Numbered from the stretch's first letter, positions 1 to 11,290 are shown. The stretch is 64,000 nucleotides of DNA from Pomphorhynchus laevis (GCA_012934845.2 WNNJ02001495.1:62001-126000), one strand, 5' to 3'. The notes: generated by a model not told the origin, from the letters alone. Numbers and translations: made by a program.

Positions 1-19
1 AAGAAGATAGTCATAATCG

Positions 20-470
20 TAAGCAAGTACATTGCAACAAGTGTAAGATCAATAGATCAAAATGATCTATTGATCATTTTGACTGTCGAAAGTTTGAGAG
101 CACCTCTACAGGGCTAAGCTATTCGTTAACGACTGTAACAGATTGTAGATCTCTAGGAATCGTATACGTTGGAATATGCGGTCTATGCGATGCTCAATAT
201 GTCGGTGAATATAGTCGAACAATGAATATAAGACTAAACAACAGACGATCAAACTTAAAATATAAACACATATAGAGATATGCGATCGTGAAACAAGTGT
301 GGAAGTTCACAATACTGAAAATTACATCTTTCAATATGTTATAAAAACGGAAAACTTGGAAAATCCACGTATAAGGAAAGCAATTGAACATCAGTGGGTA
401 GGTCAGTTAATGACAGATCGATCGCCAGGTATACATGCAGACCATATCTACGATTGAAAAAAAAATTAAA
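20..470 (+). pseudogene. Penelope-like element relic: zinc-finger plus GIY-YIG endonuclease domain
   Basis: Translation near positions 30-290 gives a CNKCK zinc-binding pair, then VYVGICGLCDAQYVGE, which has the layout of the GIY-YIG core (VYL-x-C-x-x-C-x-x-QYVGET) of Penelope-like elements. It is followed by SRTMNIRLNNRRSN, the conserved R-x-x-H/N helix. After about 300 the match continues in another frame with RKAIEHQWVG. In this family the domain nicks DNA for insertion and lies C-terminal to the reverse transcriptase; here the RT would lie left of the window edge. The copy is decayed. Domain assignment is from recognised motifs, without a database search. Confidence 0.72.
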
Positions 471-847
471 AACTGTATGACATATATTATTTTGTTTGTA
501 CCTGTATTCTGGATTGAAAAAGCCCAAAGGGCGAAAGTAACACAAGGTTAGTTTCGCTTTGAATACCAGCCACATAATCATTCCTTCACCTTTTGTATGA
601 TAAATAATATAAAATAAGGAACTCTGTAAGAATGCATCTAGTATCAACGAGAATTAATAACAACATTAAAGCGAACATCCCAGGTTTTAAAAAGTTTGAT
701 AGAAAAGGAACAAAATGCTGTCAAGAGGTATAAAACAAACAATTTTGTTAAAAGCAACTACACAAACTTAAAACAAAACACATGTGCAACTAATATAGAT
801 AAAAATATCCAAGTTAAAAAATATAAATTTTTCAAATTTCTTAATGT

Positions 848-1760
848 CACAATGCTATTAAACAGAAGAAAACTATTTTTATTGTTTATTTTGATAATTT
901 ATTCCATTCGTAATATAAACAAAATAATTGAATGTTTTATTTATTTCTTATTTATTTCTTATTTATTTTTTAATTAATTTTTATTAATTCATTTTTATTT
1001 ATTTCTATTTATTTTATTATTTAATTTTTATTTTTAACAGAATTTTAAAATCGTAATTCTAATTTTTTTGTTACATGTTTGTGTTCTAACAAGAGGCACG
1101 TATAGTCGTTTGATGTCAGTACATTTTCAATTAAATATATAATTTTTAATATTTTTTCTTTGCTATATTTTAATATTTTTTGTTTGATTGCTGTTTTGTC
1201 CATGAGCAGACAAAACAGCTGCATGGCTATAGTCTTGTATGTTATAATAATATAAAATATAACAACTATATTATTGCTATAATAAATTGTTATCAAGAGG
1301 ATAGCAATCAGCTATCGAATATTTAAAAAGTTATTTAGTAATCTGTTTAATAAAAAATCGTTTAAATTATTAACTCTCAATGATGGATGCTAACCTACTA
1401 TTTTTATTCTATTATAAATTGAATGTTCACTTATTGGTTTCTATTATTTATTAGTGGAGAGAGTGAAATAGAATTTTTTTATTTAAAATATCGAAATAAT
1501 AAATAAAAATAAATAAGAAATAAATAAAATATTCAACTATTTTGTTTATATTACGAATGGAATAAATTATCAAAATAAGCAATAAATGTAGTTTTATTCT
1601 GTTTAATAGCATTTTTATTTTAAATATCGAATTTTTAATAGTCAACTGCTATCATCATCATCAGTATAAAATTGTATTTTATCCTGATGATAGCAGTTGG
1701 CTATTGAAAATTCGATATTTAAAATAAAAAATTTCTATTTCACTCTCCACTTATAAATAA
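848..1760. repeat. AT-rich nested inverted repeats (fold-back type)
   Basis: Bases 848-955 and 1515-1618 are diverged inverted copies; both contain the motif ccattcgtaatataaacaaa or its complement. A second pair, 1454-1505 and 1712-1755, shares gtggagag..gtgaaatag in opposite orientations. A third palindrome is centred near 1670, where caactgctatcatca faces tgatgatagcagttg. In addition 1063-1112 and 1787-1825 share a direct motif (acgtatagt..gtttgatgt). This looks like a fold-back or MITE-like insertion that was rearranged. The short open frames here are by-products. Confidence 0.6.
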
Positions 1761-1779
1761 TTTTTATTCTATTATTGTA

Positions 1780-3355
1780 TTAGACAATGTTTTTAAGCAA
1801 GAGACACGTATAGTTGTTTAATGTTTGCACAGTGATATTTCTGATATTACTTAACTTTAATATTATGCTTAATTAAATCAGTTTAAATCAACTGATTTGA
1901 CTTTGTGATAAAATACAACATGCTTTGATAATGCAAAGAATGTAAAAATATCAGTCGTTTATTTGATAATTTAAAATAGTCAGTGAAGGCGATATAAATA
2001 TATTCAGCCCACAGTTGTCTAAGGTCATTGCTTTTTTATCTTAGATCACTGGGCAACAATTAGGTTTCAACACTCTAACTGTATGAAAATTTATAACAAA
2101 GCATACTGCGTTTCCTTGATTGTAACATACTGTTAATATTGCATTAGCACTGTAAAAGATCAGCACGGTAAAAAAGGAGTTTATACCTCCTGTACCAGCT
2201 AAGTCTACCCCTCAATTTACTCTGTAATTGTAAAACATTAGATATTAAAAGGCCCAGATTCGCTCTGACTGGATAATACAAACGTCATCATATGTTGGTC
2301 ATTGAGTAAAAATAAAACCGAACTTACATAACACGCTTCCTGCAGTTATATTGACTAACAATAGCTGTTAGAATAAGCTTAACATGTTCAGGTTTAAGCA
2401 ATGCTGTATCATGAAATAAGCCAATCTTAAAAAAGCTAAACTGTTCGTTGATCAGGTATAAAAATAGTATACCAATTCACATCTAACTTCGCAAACCTTA
2501 AAAGACAACATGATGCAACATGGATACAAACTAAAACGTGGTGATAATAGTCCGGCAATATTTAACAACGCCCGAGACATAATATATATTTCAAAATGCC
2601 ATATGTACTGAAGAAAACTGATTAAAGAGAGTACATAACCCTATCAATAGCAGGAAAATAAACGCAGATGGAATATTAAAAATAATAGCTTCCCCTGACA
2701 TTTCAGCAGTTACATAATTTGATGAAATTCCTCTGCTGTGTTTTGCAATTGTTAAATTTTATTGTAATTTTTCTTGAGACGATAGCTTGTATTTTACTCG
2801 GTGAGAAATAATACTATAAACTGACTTTATTTTGATTTCACACAGGTTGCAATATCAGTTGTTTCCCTGTTTCACTCTTTACTGCTTACAACCTAAGCAG
2901 CGAAGTATTTGCCATACGTCGTCTTATTAATAAATGTATTAACTTTAAACTAAAAAATATAAGTTCATTGAATTTTATTGAACAATAATACTAGAACAAT
3001 ATTGAACAATAACAACGAAAGAGTTTGTTGTTCTACATCACACTATTGTTATGTTCGAATTATTTTAAACTATTTTTATTTCAATTATTGTGTCAGTCAT
3101 TGTTGAAGGCACCGGAAAAGAGATAAAATTCTGATTAATCGTTTATAATAGTTTATTAATCGTTTAATCAGAATTTTCTTAATTATGATTAATCCTTATC
3201 ATTTATTAATAAATTCATAAAAATTTAATTTTAAAAATTCTTCTTGTTTAAACCTAAATTATAAAAAAATCTTAAAATTAAAATATTTATTTTAGAAAAA
3301 CTATTTTGAATCAATTAACTGATTTCTCGCTTAAAAAGTTCTTGATTTTAACTAC
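1780..3355. other. AT-rich stretch with no recognised gene
   Basis: No coding similarity, long open frame or strong repeat was recognised. There is a short imperfect palindrome near 3129-3174 (attctgattaatcg repeated in inverted form). Confidence 0.5.
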
Positions 3356-3360
3356 TTACA

Positions 3361-3460
3361 ATGATCCATTGACGAAGCTGTAACGCGTCGAAAACTTTGG
3401 CAATATATAATAACTAAGTTAGCCTTTGATCTGATTAACTTTTGCATTTGATTTTAATTA
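3361..3460 (+). mobile_element. 3' tail fragment of a Penelope-like element
   Basis: The segment gacgaag..gtaacgcg..cgaaaa, then caatatataa.aact and tgatctgattaacttttgca, is nearly the same as 49491-49570, which lies just downstream of a recognisable Penelope-type GIY-YIG domain. This is therefore an orphan 3' end of the same family. No coding part of this copy was recognised upstream. Confidence 0.6.
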
Positions 3461-3949
3461 TATAATTCGTCTTTTTAAAAGAATAGGAGAAGAGCCTGAG
3501 ATAAAACTGGGTTTTTCGTTATTAAGTCCAGTTGCTTCAAAGTCATATTACACAATATGGTGCAAATGTGTGTTCAACAGATTTTCGCTTCCACAATATC
3601 TGTATTTGAAGTTAGAGTCACGCCCATTATATATAAATGGGTTAACATAAATTTGTGATGATAACCCATCTAAAGAAAAACGAAATATCAACGATTTCTT
3701 TTTATAAGATAATTCATTCCACAGGTGTTGTGAAAAAGATACGAAGTAAAACTCACCTGCCTGTGGTCGATAAAAACGGGATTTTGGTGCAAATTAATAC
3801 TGTGCTACAACAAAGCAGTTGCTACTAAAGAAAACAGATCTCAAAGTATAAAGCAAATATGGATTTATCTTACAATATAAATAAGTACGAACTAATTTCT
3901 CAGTTACTACTATAGCCTGTTATACATCTTATGTCTCTACATGCATCTT

Positions 3950-4255
3950 TCATGTTCACTTAAACTTCTCAACATCTCACTTCTTCCATCTCGTACGGTG
4001 TTCAACAAGATTCCGTTTTAGGTCCATTCCTTTATTCCCTTCTTATCAGTAATTTGTCTCTTATAACTCGTGACTATAATTTAATCTGATGCAGTATATC
4101 AAGGATATCCTCCTCTCCTCTCACGCGCATCAAATCTGTATCTACGATCTCGCTACTTCTACAAATTGTCTTATATCTATCTCTATACATCTTCGTATTG
4201 CTCAGTAATTCCCAAAATGCGATGGACATTCCCAGAAAATCTCTGTCGAAATTTA
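3950..4255 (+). pseudogene. L2-like LINE reverse transcriptase fragment
   Basis: Translation from about 3994 gives GVQQDSVLGPFLYSLLISNL, matching the palm motif GVPQGSVLGPLLFSLLLGDL of the intact L2-like LINE at 16063-18942. After a frameshift it continues with MQYIKDILLSSHAHQICIYD, which corresponds to MQYADDILIYAHAP; the YADD motif is degenerate here. The fragment stops near 4255, where sequence resembling the 3' end of a CR1-like LINE in the other orientation begins. Confidence 0.65.
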
Positions 4256-4319
4256 GAGTGACCCTGTCAAATTATGAATAAATTGGGGGTACTAGAAGAC
4301 CAAAATGGGTCCTGGTGGA

Positions 4320-4450
4320 TTAATTAGAGGCTCACATTCCTACGTTTATAAGATTAAAATACAAACCAATAATCTGTACTTAATAATAAAAGCAGTTTAA
4401 GATTAGAGACCATCTTAAAATAATATATTAAGAAACAGAATCTTCCGTTA
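4320..4450 (-). mobile_element. CR1-like LINE 3' untranslated fragment
   Basis: Read on the minus strand this contains gtctctaatcttaaactgct and an acagattattgg motif that also occurs at 20000-20045, after the stop codon of the plus-strand LINE that ends near 19915. The run ending in gaaacagaatcttccg also recurs inverted at 14875-14930. It is probably a dead 3' end. Confidence 0.5.
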
Positions 4451-5106
4451 TAATTAAAATTGCAACGATTTCTTATGTAATGATATTGGTTTAAAGTTTT
4501 AACTTTATTTAAATATAAATAGGATTAAATCTTATTATTATTTAATATTATTTAATATTTTAATTTTATTATTATTTAATATTTATTATTTATTTTATTT
4601 ATCATTATTTATAATTTGTTATTATAAATGTACACAAAGTTATCTTATCTGATTCATCTATTTCGTGAAATAATGAAAATTATTTACATTCATAAATCAT
4701 GAAAGCTAACATAAACTTTTAGTTATAAAATGCAAGCTTTTCTACTATCAATTTTTACTAAAATGCATGCATTTTATCCACAAAAAAGATAATTATGTTT
4801 TTCCTTGATTTAGTTATTAATGGCGGAAACAAACAAATCGAACATAAAAAATAGATAGTACAGCTTAAGTACTACCTTAGGGGATTTTATAGAATCCCCT
4901 AAAATAAAAGATATTTTCTAACAAGCTTATGAGTCCGACAAAATTAAATGGACATTTAGATAGTAATCATCCGGTAAGAAGATAAAGATTTATGGTTTTT
5001 CCAAGAATTAGAATGTCGTTTTAGTATTACAATGCAGAGTTTAATCCACAGGGTTATTTACTCGATCACAACAAATCATCGATAAAGTCAACAAAATAAA
5101 ATAAAA

Positions 5107-5391
5107 TTAAAAGTAAAGCGATACTCGATTACACGGGATGCTACAATAATTAAAAACAACCCTTCGAAAACTAGCCACGGATAGTGTAAACATATCGTAA
5201 GAAAGACCGTTCCAAGCTCGTAATGCTCTGTGGGATAATCTAGAGGATGTGTTTCTTGACCCATGTCCACAATTCATTATATGAAACGAGTGCCCCCTGT
5301 AGCACCGTCTTCTATTTGCTATCGCATATTGTTGTGGATACCCGTTAATTCCCTTCACCATAAAGTTCATGGCTAACATATCTAGGTACAT
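5107..5391 (-). pseudogene. C-terminal tail of the CR1-like LINE ORF2
   Basis: The open frame contains LSHRALRAWNGLSYDMFTLS, matching the common R-x-x-x-x-WN-x-LP tail of CR1-type ORF2 proteins just before the stop codon. It continues the reading direction of the RT at 6765-5870. About 200 bases of 3' UTR-like sequence probably follow on the low-coordinate side. Confidence 0.65.
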
Positions 5392-5608
5392 TAACCTGCG
5401 ACGGACACTATGAACATTAATCGCGAGTAGGCGTTGTGAGTAGCTCAGATTTGAAATTTCATTGCATAATTTGCTACCACGTCGTAGAATACATTCTAAA
5501 CTGTTAACCTCATCCTTGGAAATGGGAAAATTCGCTTGGATACTGTATTCTAAATGAAGACGTACTAGATATTTATATAAGACGCCAAAACATGAAAGTG
5601 ATAGGTGC

Positions 5609-5948
5609 GAAAGAACATTCTTGATAATGTAAAGTTTCCTTTTAGCTTCAGCACATCTCCGATCAGTGTCATTCTAGTTCTCATAGTCCGATTCAAAATT
5701 ATTCCCAAATCCCGAACACACAACTGTTTCGATCTCTTGTAACCCTAGCATATATGAAGATATAAGTGAAGACCTGTCACGAAAGAACATTCTTGATAAT
5801 GTAAAGTTTCCTTTTAGCTTCAGCACATCTCCGAACAGTGTCACCTCTAGTTCTCAAGGTCCGATCCCATATTATTCCCAAAACCGAACACTCGCAACTG
5901 TTTCGATCTCTTGTAACCCTAGCATATATAAATATACAAGTGGATACC
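5609..5948. repeat. 170-bp tandem duplication inside the LINE RT thumb region
   Basis: Two consecutive copies (about 5609-5779 and 5780-5948) both contain gaaagaacattcttgataat, agcttcagcacatctccga and ctgtttcgatctcttgtaac. They differ at scattered positions, so the duplication is not recent. It lies within the degenerate ORF2 of the CR1-like LINE. Confidence 0.85.
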
Positions 5949-6765
5949 TTCCAAAACGCATGTGATCACCTTTTGATACATTAATCAATAAACCGGTCTG
6001 ACAACTCCATTCATAAATTTTATTAACTTCCATCTGAAATTTCACACGGTCAGCTAACGAATCAATTTTGGCACATATTTTCAAATCATCAGCGTACTCA
6101 AGACATCCACAATTAATTTTATGCAACAAGGAGTCAACGAAAATTGTAAATAAGAGAGGTCCCTACACTGTACCTTGAGGAACACCGATATTCAAATCTC
6201 TAGGGTCGGATAAGCTTTCATCAATACGGACATAAAATTGACGATCACTGAGGAAATTGCTGACCCAACCAACAACACTGAGGTGAATGCCGTAAGAAAT
6301 CAATACGTAGTTTAAATGGGAATGAGGTACTCGTTCAAATGCCCTGCGGAAGTCAAAGAATATAACATCTGCACAGTGCCCAGTAAATATCAAGTCTACC
6401 CAAGCCTCACGTGCATACAAAAGATTTGATAGGCAAGATCTGCCTTTTCGGAAACCATGTTGTGCAGAACTTAGAAGGTTATACGTGTTTGAATGAGAAA
6501 TTATTCTAATATGCACAATTCGCTCTAAGATCTTGCTTACGTGACTCGTTAAACTAATCGGCCTGTAGTTATTGGGATTTGACCTATCCCCTTTCTTATG
6601 AATAGGAACAATAGTGGCTATTCGCTAGTCATTAGGAACAGTATAGGAATCTAAGGACCTTTGGAATAAATCACAAAGCGGCCCCGCAAGATTAGTTAAT
6701 ACACTCAGAATAAACGGACATATGCCGTCAGGACCAGCAGCAGGGAAGAAAGGGAGACTTAGCAA
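5870..6765 (-). pseudogene. Reverse transcriptase domain of the CR1-like LINE
   Basis: Minus-strand frames show NNYRPISLTSHVSKILERIV (fingers), AQHGFRKGRSCLSNLLYARE, DFRRAFERVPH (motif A, normally D-x-x-x-AFD-x-V), NIGVPQGTV (motif B) and LEYADDLKI (motif C; the catalytic YADD is present). A 117-residue open piece at 6516-6163 carries motifs A and B, and an 85-residue piece at 6129-5872 carries motif C. Stops separate them. Confidence 0.82.
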
Positions 6766-7000
6766 GTGCCTTTAAATTTCCTCTTTATTCACAATTATCG
6801 GAGTGGACAAACATGAAGTTAATGTAAGAAAATCAAAATTGTTCAAAACAGAAGTGGCTGGGTACAACTTAAATACATTTGCAAATTCATTCGCAATATC
6901 AAATTGAGAATTGAGTAATTTAGAACCTACATTGAGAGATGGAAGACAGCAATTGACTAACCTACTGTTATAATCATTCCTTTAGTTGAACTATTTGTTA

Positions 7001-7325
7001 AACTATTTACATATTATAATATTTACATATTGCATATTAATTCGAATAAAACCTCGTGTTCGATCTCTTCACCTACTACGCCGAACAAATGACCAAAATT
7101 TCTAGACAAACTTATTTACATATTATAATATTTACATATTGTAGATTAATTCGAATAAAACCTCTAGTGTTCGATCTCTTCACCTACTACGCCGAACAAA
7201 TGACCAAAATTTCCAGACAAACTTATTTACATATTATAATATTTACATATTGTAGATTAATTCGAATAAAACCTCGTGTTCGATCTCTTCACCTACTACG
7301 CCGAACAAATGACCAAAATTTCTTT
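7001..7325. repeat. Three-copy tandem array, about 110-bp unit, inside the LINE
   Basis: The motif acatattataatatttaca starts at 7009, 7118 and 7229 and is followed each time by attaattcgaataaaacctc and cgatctcttcacctactacg. Copies are nearly identical and therefore young compared with the LINE around them. The open frame across the array is only a product of the repeat. Confidence 0.9.
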
Positions 7326-7678
7326 GGGTGTATATAAATCGAATTAATGACAGCGGATTCATAGGTACGGCGTTTAGCGAATTGAAGTCGTCGATAAGCA
7401 TTCCGAGCAGCCTTATTTAACGGAGCTTTCGTTAGATCCCTTTGACATGCCTTAAACAGTGTGTTACAATGCCGCAAGGAGGCTCTCAGAGTATAATCAA
7501 ACCAATTAGGTCGTACAAATTTTTTCTTATAAATTATTTTCAATAGTGCAAATTCATCTGCGATGAATAAAATTTTTTGCTTTAATGAGGCCCAACAATC
7601 ATCAACAGTAGAATGACAACGTAATAAAAAATCAACAGTATTTGCGTACGACAAGAGTCTAGAAGTATCAACAAGATG

Positions 7679-8440
7679 TCATAGTCGCTTACGAACTATC
7701 GCTTCAATATCAAGATCGTCCGAAATAACTCCGGAGCACGAAGGAATCAAGAATGTGAGTACACCATGATCACTAGACCCTAAAGGAGGAAGATGCTTAA
7801 GATCACGAACTTGGGTTTCACTTTTCGAAAATATCAAGTCCAGCATAGAAGAACTCAATCCACTTAACCTAGTATCACCACACACGTGCTGAAACAAAAG
7901 TAGTTATTGGGTTAAAAATCTCCAAAAACAATGAGCCAACATTCCTAGCATTACATGTCAAGTTAACATCCTCCTATGATCTCAGTAGGTATATTCGGTA
8001 TATTAAAATCACCAAAAAGAACATATGGGAAGCTTAACTTGCATAGACCCGACAATAGTGTCCTAATTTTGTCATCGAAGGAAATCGAGTTTGGTGACCT
8101 GTAAAAGACACCTAATACAAATTTGAAACCCCGTAGCCTCGCCTCGACGATTAAACATTCTAAACTTTTATCCTTACAGGAGTATAGTTCTAACTTTAAA
8201 ATTGTAGCAAATTATGTCAAGTAAATAGCAACACCGCCACCACGACGTCCTTGTAAGCGATTAGCCCTGATTAAGTTAAATCCAGAAATGCTTGCTATAC
8301 AATCAAGGATGTCATAATGTAGCCAAGATTCGGAGATAGCTATAGCATCATAATTGTGAGTCGTAGCCAATAGTCTTAGATCCATAAGGTTAGTAAGTAG
8401 ACTACGAATATTATTATATGCAACACGAGGGCCAACCGAG
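7679..8440 (-). pseudogene. AP-like endonuclease domain of the CR1-like LINE
   Basis: Minus-strand translation shows MDLRLLATTHNYDAIAISES followed by WLH, the (I/V)-x-E-(T/S)-W-L motif carrying the catalytic glutamate. Next comes GGGVAIYL, and finally LDLIFS with LGSSDHGVLTF, the C-terminal SDH motif holding the catalytic histidine. These are the hallmarks of the APE-type endonuclease of non-LTR retrotransposons, which nicks target DNA. Frameshifts separate the parts, so the domain is inactive in this copy. Confidence 0.75.
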
Positions 8441-9242
8441 CTCTTGAAAACATTACGCTGTTGGTAAACCTCCGTAAAATCAATATTATTAGAGTGAGAG
8501 ACACTTGTATATTCTTATCTATTAGAATTGGATCCCATCGAATAAATGGCTTTCGATGGCAAACACGAAATTTTTTTATAGTTAAGTTGGTCTCACCAGC
8601 ATTTAACCTATTTTGTAATTCAGTCTTCGCGGTAGATAGTAAAGTGCGCTCTGCAACAGATAAATCTTTCAATATTCGAACACTATGTCTTTTAAGCCTT
8701 ATGCCTCGTGCCAAGAAGCATTGTGCTTGATCATATGACTCAAGAACAAGTTTCAAGAGATGAGCTCGACCATCGGTCGTGAGGCGTCCTAAACGAAGCA
8801 TTTTAGAACTTTTATTTTAGAAGTAACAACAGAGTTACTAGATACAAACATATACCTGATTACATTACGAACTGTAATAACATCATCATTTAATCTACTC
8901 TGGGCAGTAGAACTAGTAGACTCTGGAATACCACCTAAAAAGGACACAGCAAGACCTATCAACTTTACCACGTACTTTAAATAATGGTGATTGTTCGCAA
9001 GAATTAGTATATTGGTCATTACAGGACGTGTCATTATTAGGTGAATTAATACAATTAGAAAGACGGTGCAACAAATCATGGACTCTGTTCTCGTTCACTA
9101 AAGAAACGATATTAGTAATCGATAATGCACTGTCATTTTTGTAATGAGATACTCCTTTCACGCCACTTCGAACAGAGTCTTCCACCAGAAAACTTTCTTT
9201 TTACAAAACTTTTATCCATCAGACAATTGACATCATCCTGCC

Positions 9243-9650
9243 TCAGAAACCATTCTTCTTTAATACTCCAAAAAATGCTTTTGGCCGATGAAGGATAGAA
9301 AATTCTTTTTTTTGGCAGAAAATAAAGGTATTCACACTTGAATACTCAGGAATACAAGGCTTTATATTTTCATTATCGAGTTCCTTCAAAACCAATTCCA
9401 TCATTGCCTTATCATACAGCGAACGGACACTAAGAAAGGGATTAAAGAATATCAACTTACTCAGCTTCTCTATAAACAACATTCTTACTATGTGTTTTGA
9501 ATCAGTATCGTGATTGTGTTCATTATGTACTAACTTAATTTGGTAATCAGTAGAAACAGCAGTTACTGAACACAAATCATTGATGCATTTCCTATATTGT
9601 TTGTATTACATCTCCAACTAGCATGAAAGAGGTAGTTATCGATTATGGGG
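9243..9650 (-). pseudogene. FLYWCH-type zinc-finger-like fragment
   Basis: Minus-strand translation near 9650-9580 gives HASWRCNTN; the 110-residue open frame at 9575-9243 then begins with MCSVTAVSTDYQIKLVHNEH followed by NH. The W-x-C ... H-x-x-HNH spacing resembles FLYWCH zinc fingers, which occur in host nuclear proteins and at the N-terminus of some transposases. A frameshift separates the two parts. The downstream part (VRSLYDKAMMELVLKELDNE) is helical and unassigned. It abuts the ORF1-like end of the LINE, but no functional link is shown. Confidence 0.45.
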
Positions 9651-9764
9651 ACACTTTTTCCTTGTCTCGAAAATAACAATAATATGTTTCTTGGCGTTAT
9701 TTTGGGGGTAAAAAATATATTTTTTTAAGAAAATGGCATTTGGATGTAGTGAAATTTGGTAGCC

Positions 9765-9832
9765 ACATATGGAAGTAGCGAAATTCGGAAGTGGTGAAAC
9801 TCGGAAGTGGTGAAATTTGGAAGTAACGCCTA
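9765..9832. repeat. Minisatellite, 17-18-bp unit
   Basis: The unit ggaagtggtgaaa(c/t)tc and its variants (gaagtagcgaaattcg, gaagtggtgaaactcg, gaagtggtgaaatttg) is repeated about four times in a row. Confidence 0.8.
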
Positions 9833-9869
9833 TTCAAGCTCGTACATACCACTCGCCAGCTTCCATTTA

Positions 9870-10270
9870 CATCGAGACCCGCAGCACTAGGCGTACCTAT
9901 GGTTGAAAAGTCTCTAAGGATATCAAATCAGGTGTTCGTGTGGCAGGCTCTCACAAGACAAAGAGAACACAGGGAACATATTGGTAGAAAAATAGTCAAA
10001 ATTCGCCCTTAGAATAGACTGAGAGGTCATCACCTCTCAAATACCTCTTAAATACACATTCTCTACAAATAAAAAACTTGTCACTATTGTCGACCGAACG
10101 TGGAAGCCATGGAATAAGCTCTCAAGTTAAATCGTTTCTGCGCCCGCAGTTTACTCTCTGAAAGAAAGTCTACGAAATGTAGTAGTGGACTGAACTAAGA
10201 AAATTTTAACTTTTTTAATTATCCATTCTGCATTTTTATTCAGTCTGTACGAGTTTCGCGTTCTTTTGTC
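9870..10270 (+). pseudogene. LINE ORF2 C-terminus with 3' UTR
   Basis: The plus-strand translation has LKSLRISNQVFVWQALTRQ near 9905-9960 and RTWKPWNKLSSQIVSAPAVY near 10090-10150, then SLKESLRNVVVD and a stop. This is the usual C-terminal signature (WN-x-L-x-x-x-x-V-x-APS-x-x-x-FK) of CR1-like ORF2. A 10-bp-stem palindrome gaaattagca..tgctaatttc follows at 10324-10351. Only the 3' end is recognisable. Confidence 0.6.
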
Positions 10271-10839
10271 GCGCTTGAATTAAATAATAATATGATTATG
10301 CTTGGACAGAAATTTGCTTATTGAAATTAGCAGTGACAGTGCTAATTTCGTTTTTAGTTTTTCTTTAATCTAATCGTGTAAAGAAATCGATTAGCGTAAT
10401 GAATGCTGATACAATTGGTTCAATATTAAGTTTGGTTAGGTAGCCTTGTAACTGGTAAATTTGGTGTTTATGTGGCTTGGTCATTCTTTCACCCAACATT
10501 GACTAATCTGCTTATGATTCGATAACGAGTTAAACCGTGCTATCAGAGGACGATATGGTGATTTTCTGCAGTTTAAACGTTGTCGTGGTTCCTACAGATC
10601 TTATACTGCCATTCTCAATTAGATAACGTCTCTTAAATGCCATGAAAAATATCAATTCATTACTGACATATGTCCTTCGCATATGTTGATCAAAAAAAAA
10701 CAATTTTTTAACTACTTAGCAGCCGTAAGAGAGCATCATCGTCAATCCACCGTCTGGTCGAAGTTGAGAGAAAATCTGCTTCTCCTCTATCCATATCTGA
10801 TAGCCTAACCTTGCCAAGAACTTCTGTCTCATTCACAAT

Positions 10840-11290
10840 AAATCTTTCATATTGACTAATCTGTTATTATCATTTTAATCTGTAATTGGCCTTGAGAGTT
10901 GGTCAATCCAAGACGTGCAGATGTGGTAGATTGATCGACACCCTGGGTAATCACGGACTGTCCTGCAGATAAAACGCCGACCGACATCCCATGGGAGATG
11001 TCGCTCGGTGTCTCTCATGGACGCCGACATCACATAGGAGATGTCGCTCGGTGTCTCTCATGGACGCCGACATCACATGGGAGATAGAAAACGCCCCGAC
11101 TTCATCATTACATTTCAATTCAAGAACGGACGAAGTTTATGCTGGGATTTCTCTTGTATCAACACATTTGCCGAAACCAACTACACTCGTCAGCAAATTA
11201 GTCAGGAAGAGCCGCAAAAAACGTAGAGGAAGCAAACTATCAGGACGGTTTCAATTCGAACTGATTGCTATCGAGACTACAAGGTTGTAT
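10840..11290 (+). pseudogene. R2-like retroelement C-terminal nuclease fragment (Zn knuckle plus PD-(D/E)XK-like domain)
   Basis: Translation near 10905-10965 gives TCRCGRLIDTLGNHGLSC, a C-x-C-G ... H-x-x-x-C knuckle. After the 43-bp repeats, a plus frame at about 11075-11220 gives KRPDFIITFQFKNGRSLCWD followed by FSCINTFAETNYTRQQI, and another frame near 11235-11280 gives GRFQFELIAIETT. This order (knuckle, RPD-x-I, WD-x-x-C-x-x-T-x-A, then F-x-x-x-A-x-ETT) is recalled from the C-terminal nuclease of a widespread invertebrate RT family related to R2-type elements. The histidine-rich segment expected after the knuckle is replaced by tandem repeats. Confidence 0.6.
10978..11082. repeat. 43-bp tandem repeat (about 2.4 copies)
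   Basis: The unit starting gccgacatcacat.ggagat and ending gtgtctctcatggac is repeated with a period of 43 bp. It lies exactly between the zinc knuckle and the RPD motif of the nuclease fragment, so it has expanded inside the former coding region. Confidence 0.9.

Larger units (their letters stand above)
4870..9240 (-). mobile_element. Broken CR1-like LINE with endonuclease, linker, reverse transcriptase and C-terminus
   Basis: Read from high to low coordinates the element has an ORF1-like stretch (9185-8790), an AP-type endonuclease (about 8440-7680), a linker (7654-7330), the reverse transcriptase (about 6760-5870) and a C-terminal tail (5391-5107). It is a non-LTR retrotransposon copying by target-primed reverse transcription. 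Order and motifs fit the CR1/Jockey-like superfamily. Frameshifts and stops break it into many frames. A 110-bp tandem array (7001-7325) interrupts it between linker and RT, and a 170-bp tandem duplication lies at 5609-5948. The precise ends are not defined; 4870-5100 is probably 3' UTR. Confidence 0.75.

Noticed and set aside
6163-6516. 117-codon frame as a stand-alone gene
   Set aside because: It is only the motif A-B piece of the broken CR1-like LINE reverse transcriptase.
7056-7337. 93-codon open frame with internally repeated protein sequence
   Set aside because: It is produced by the 110-bp tandem array; the repeated peptide has no known match.
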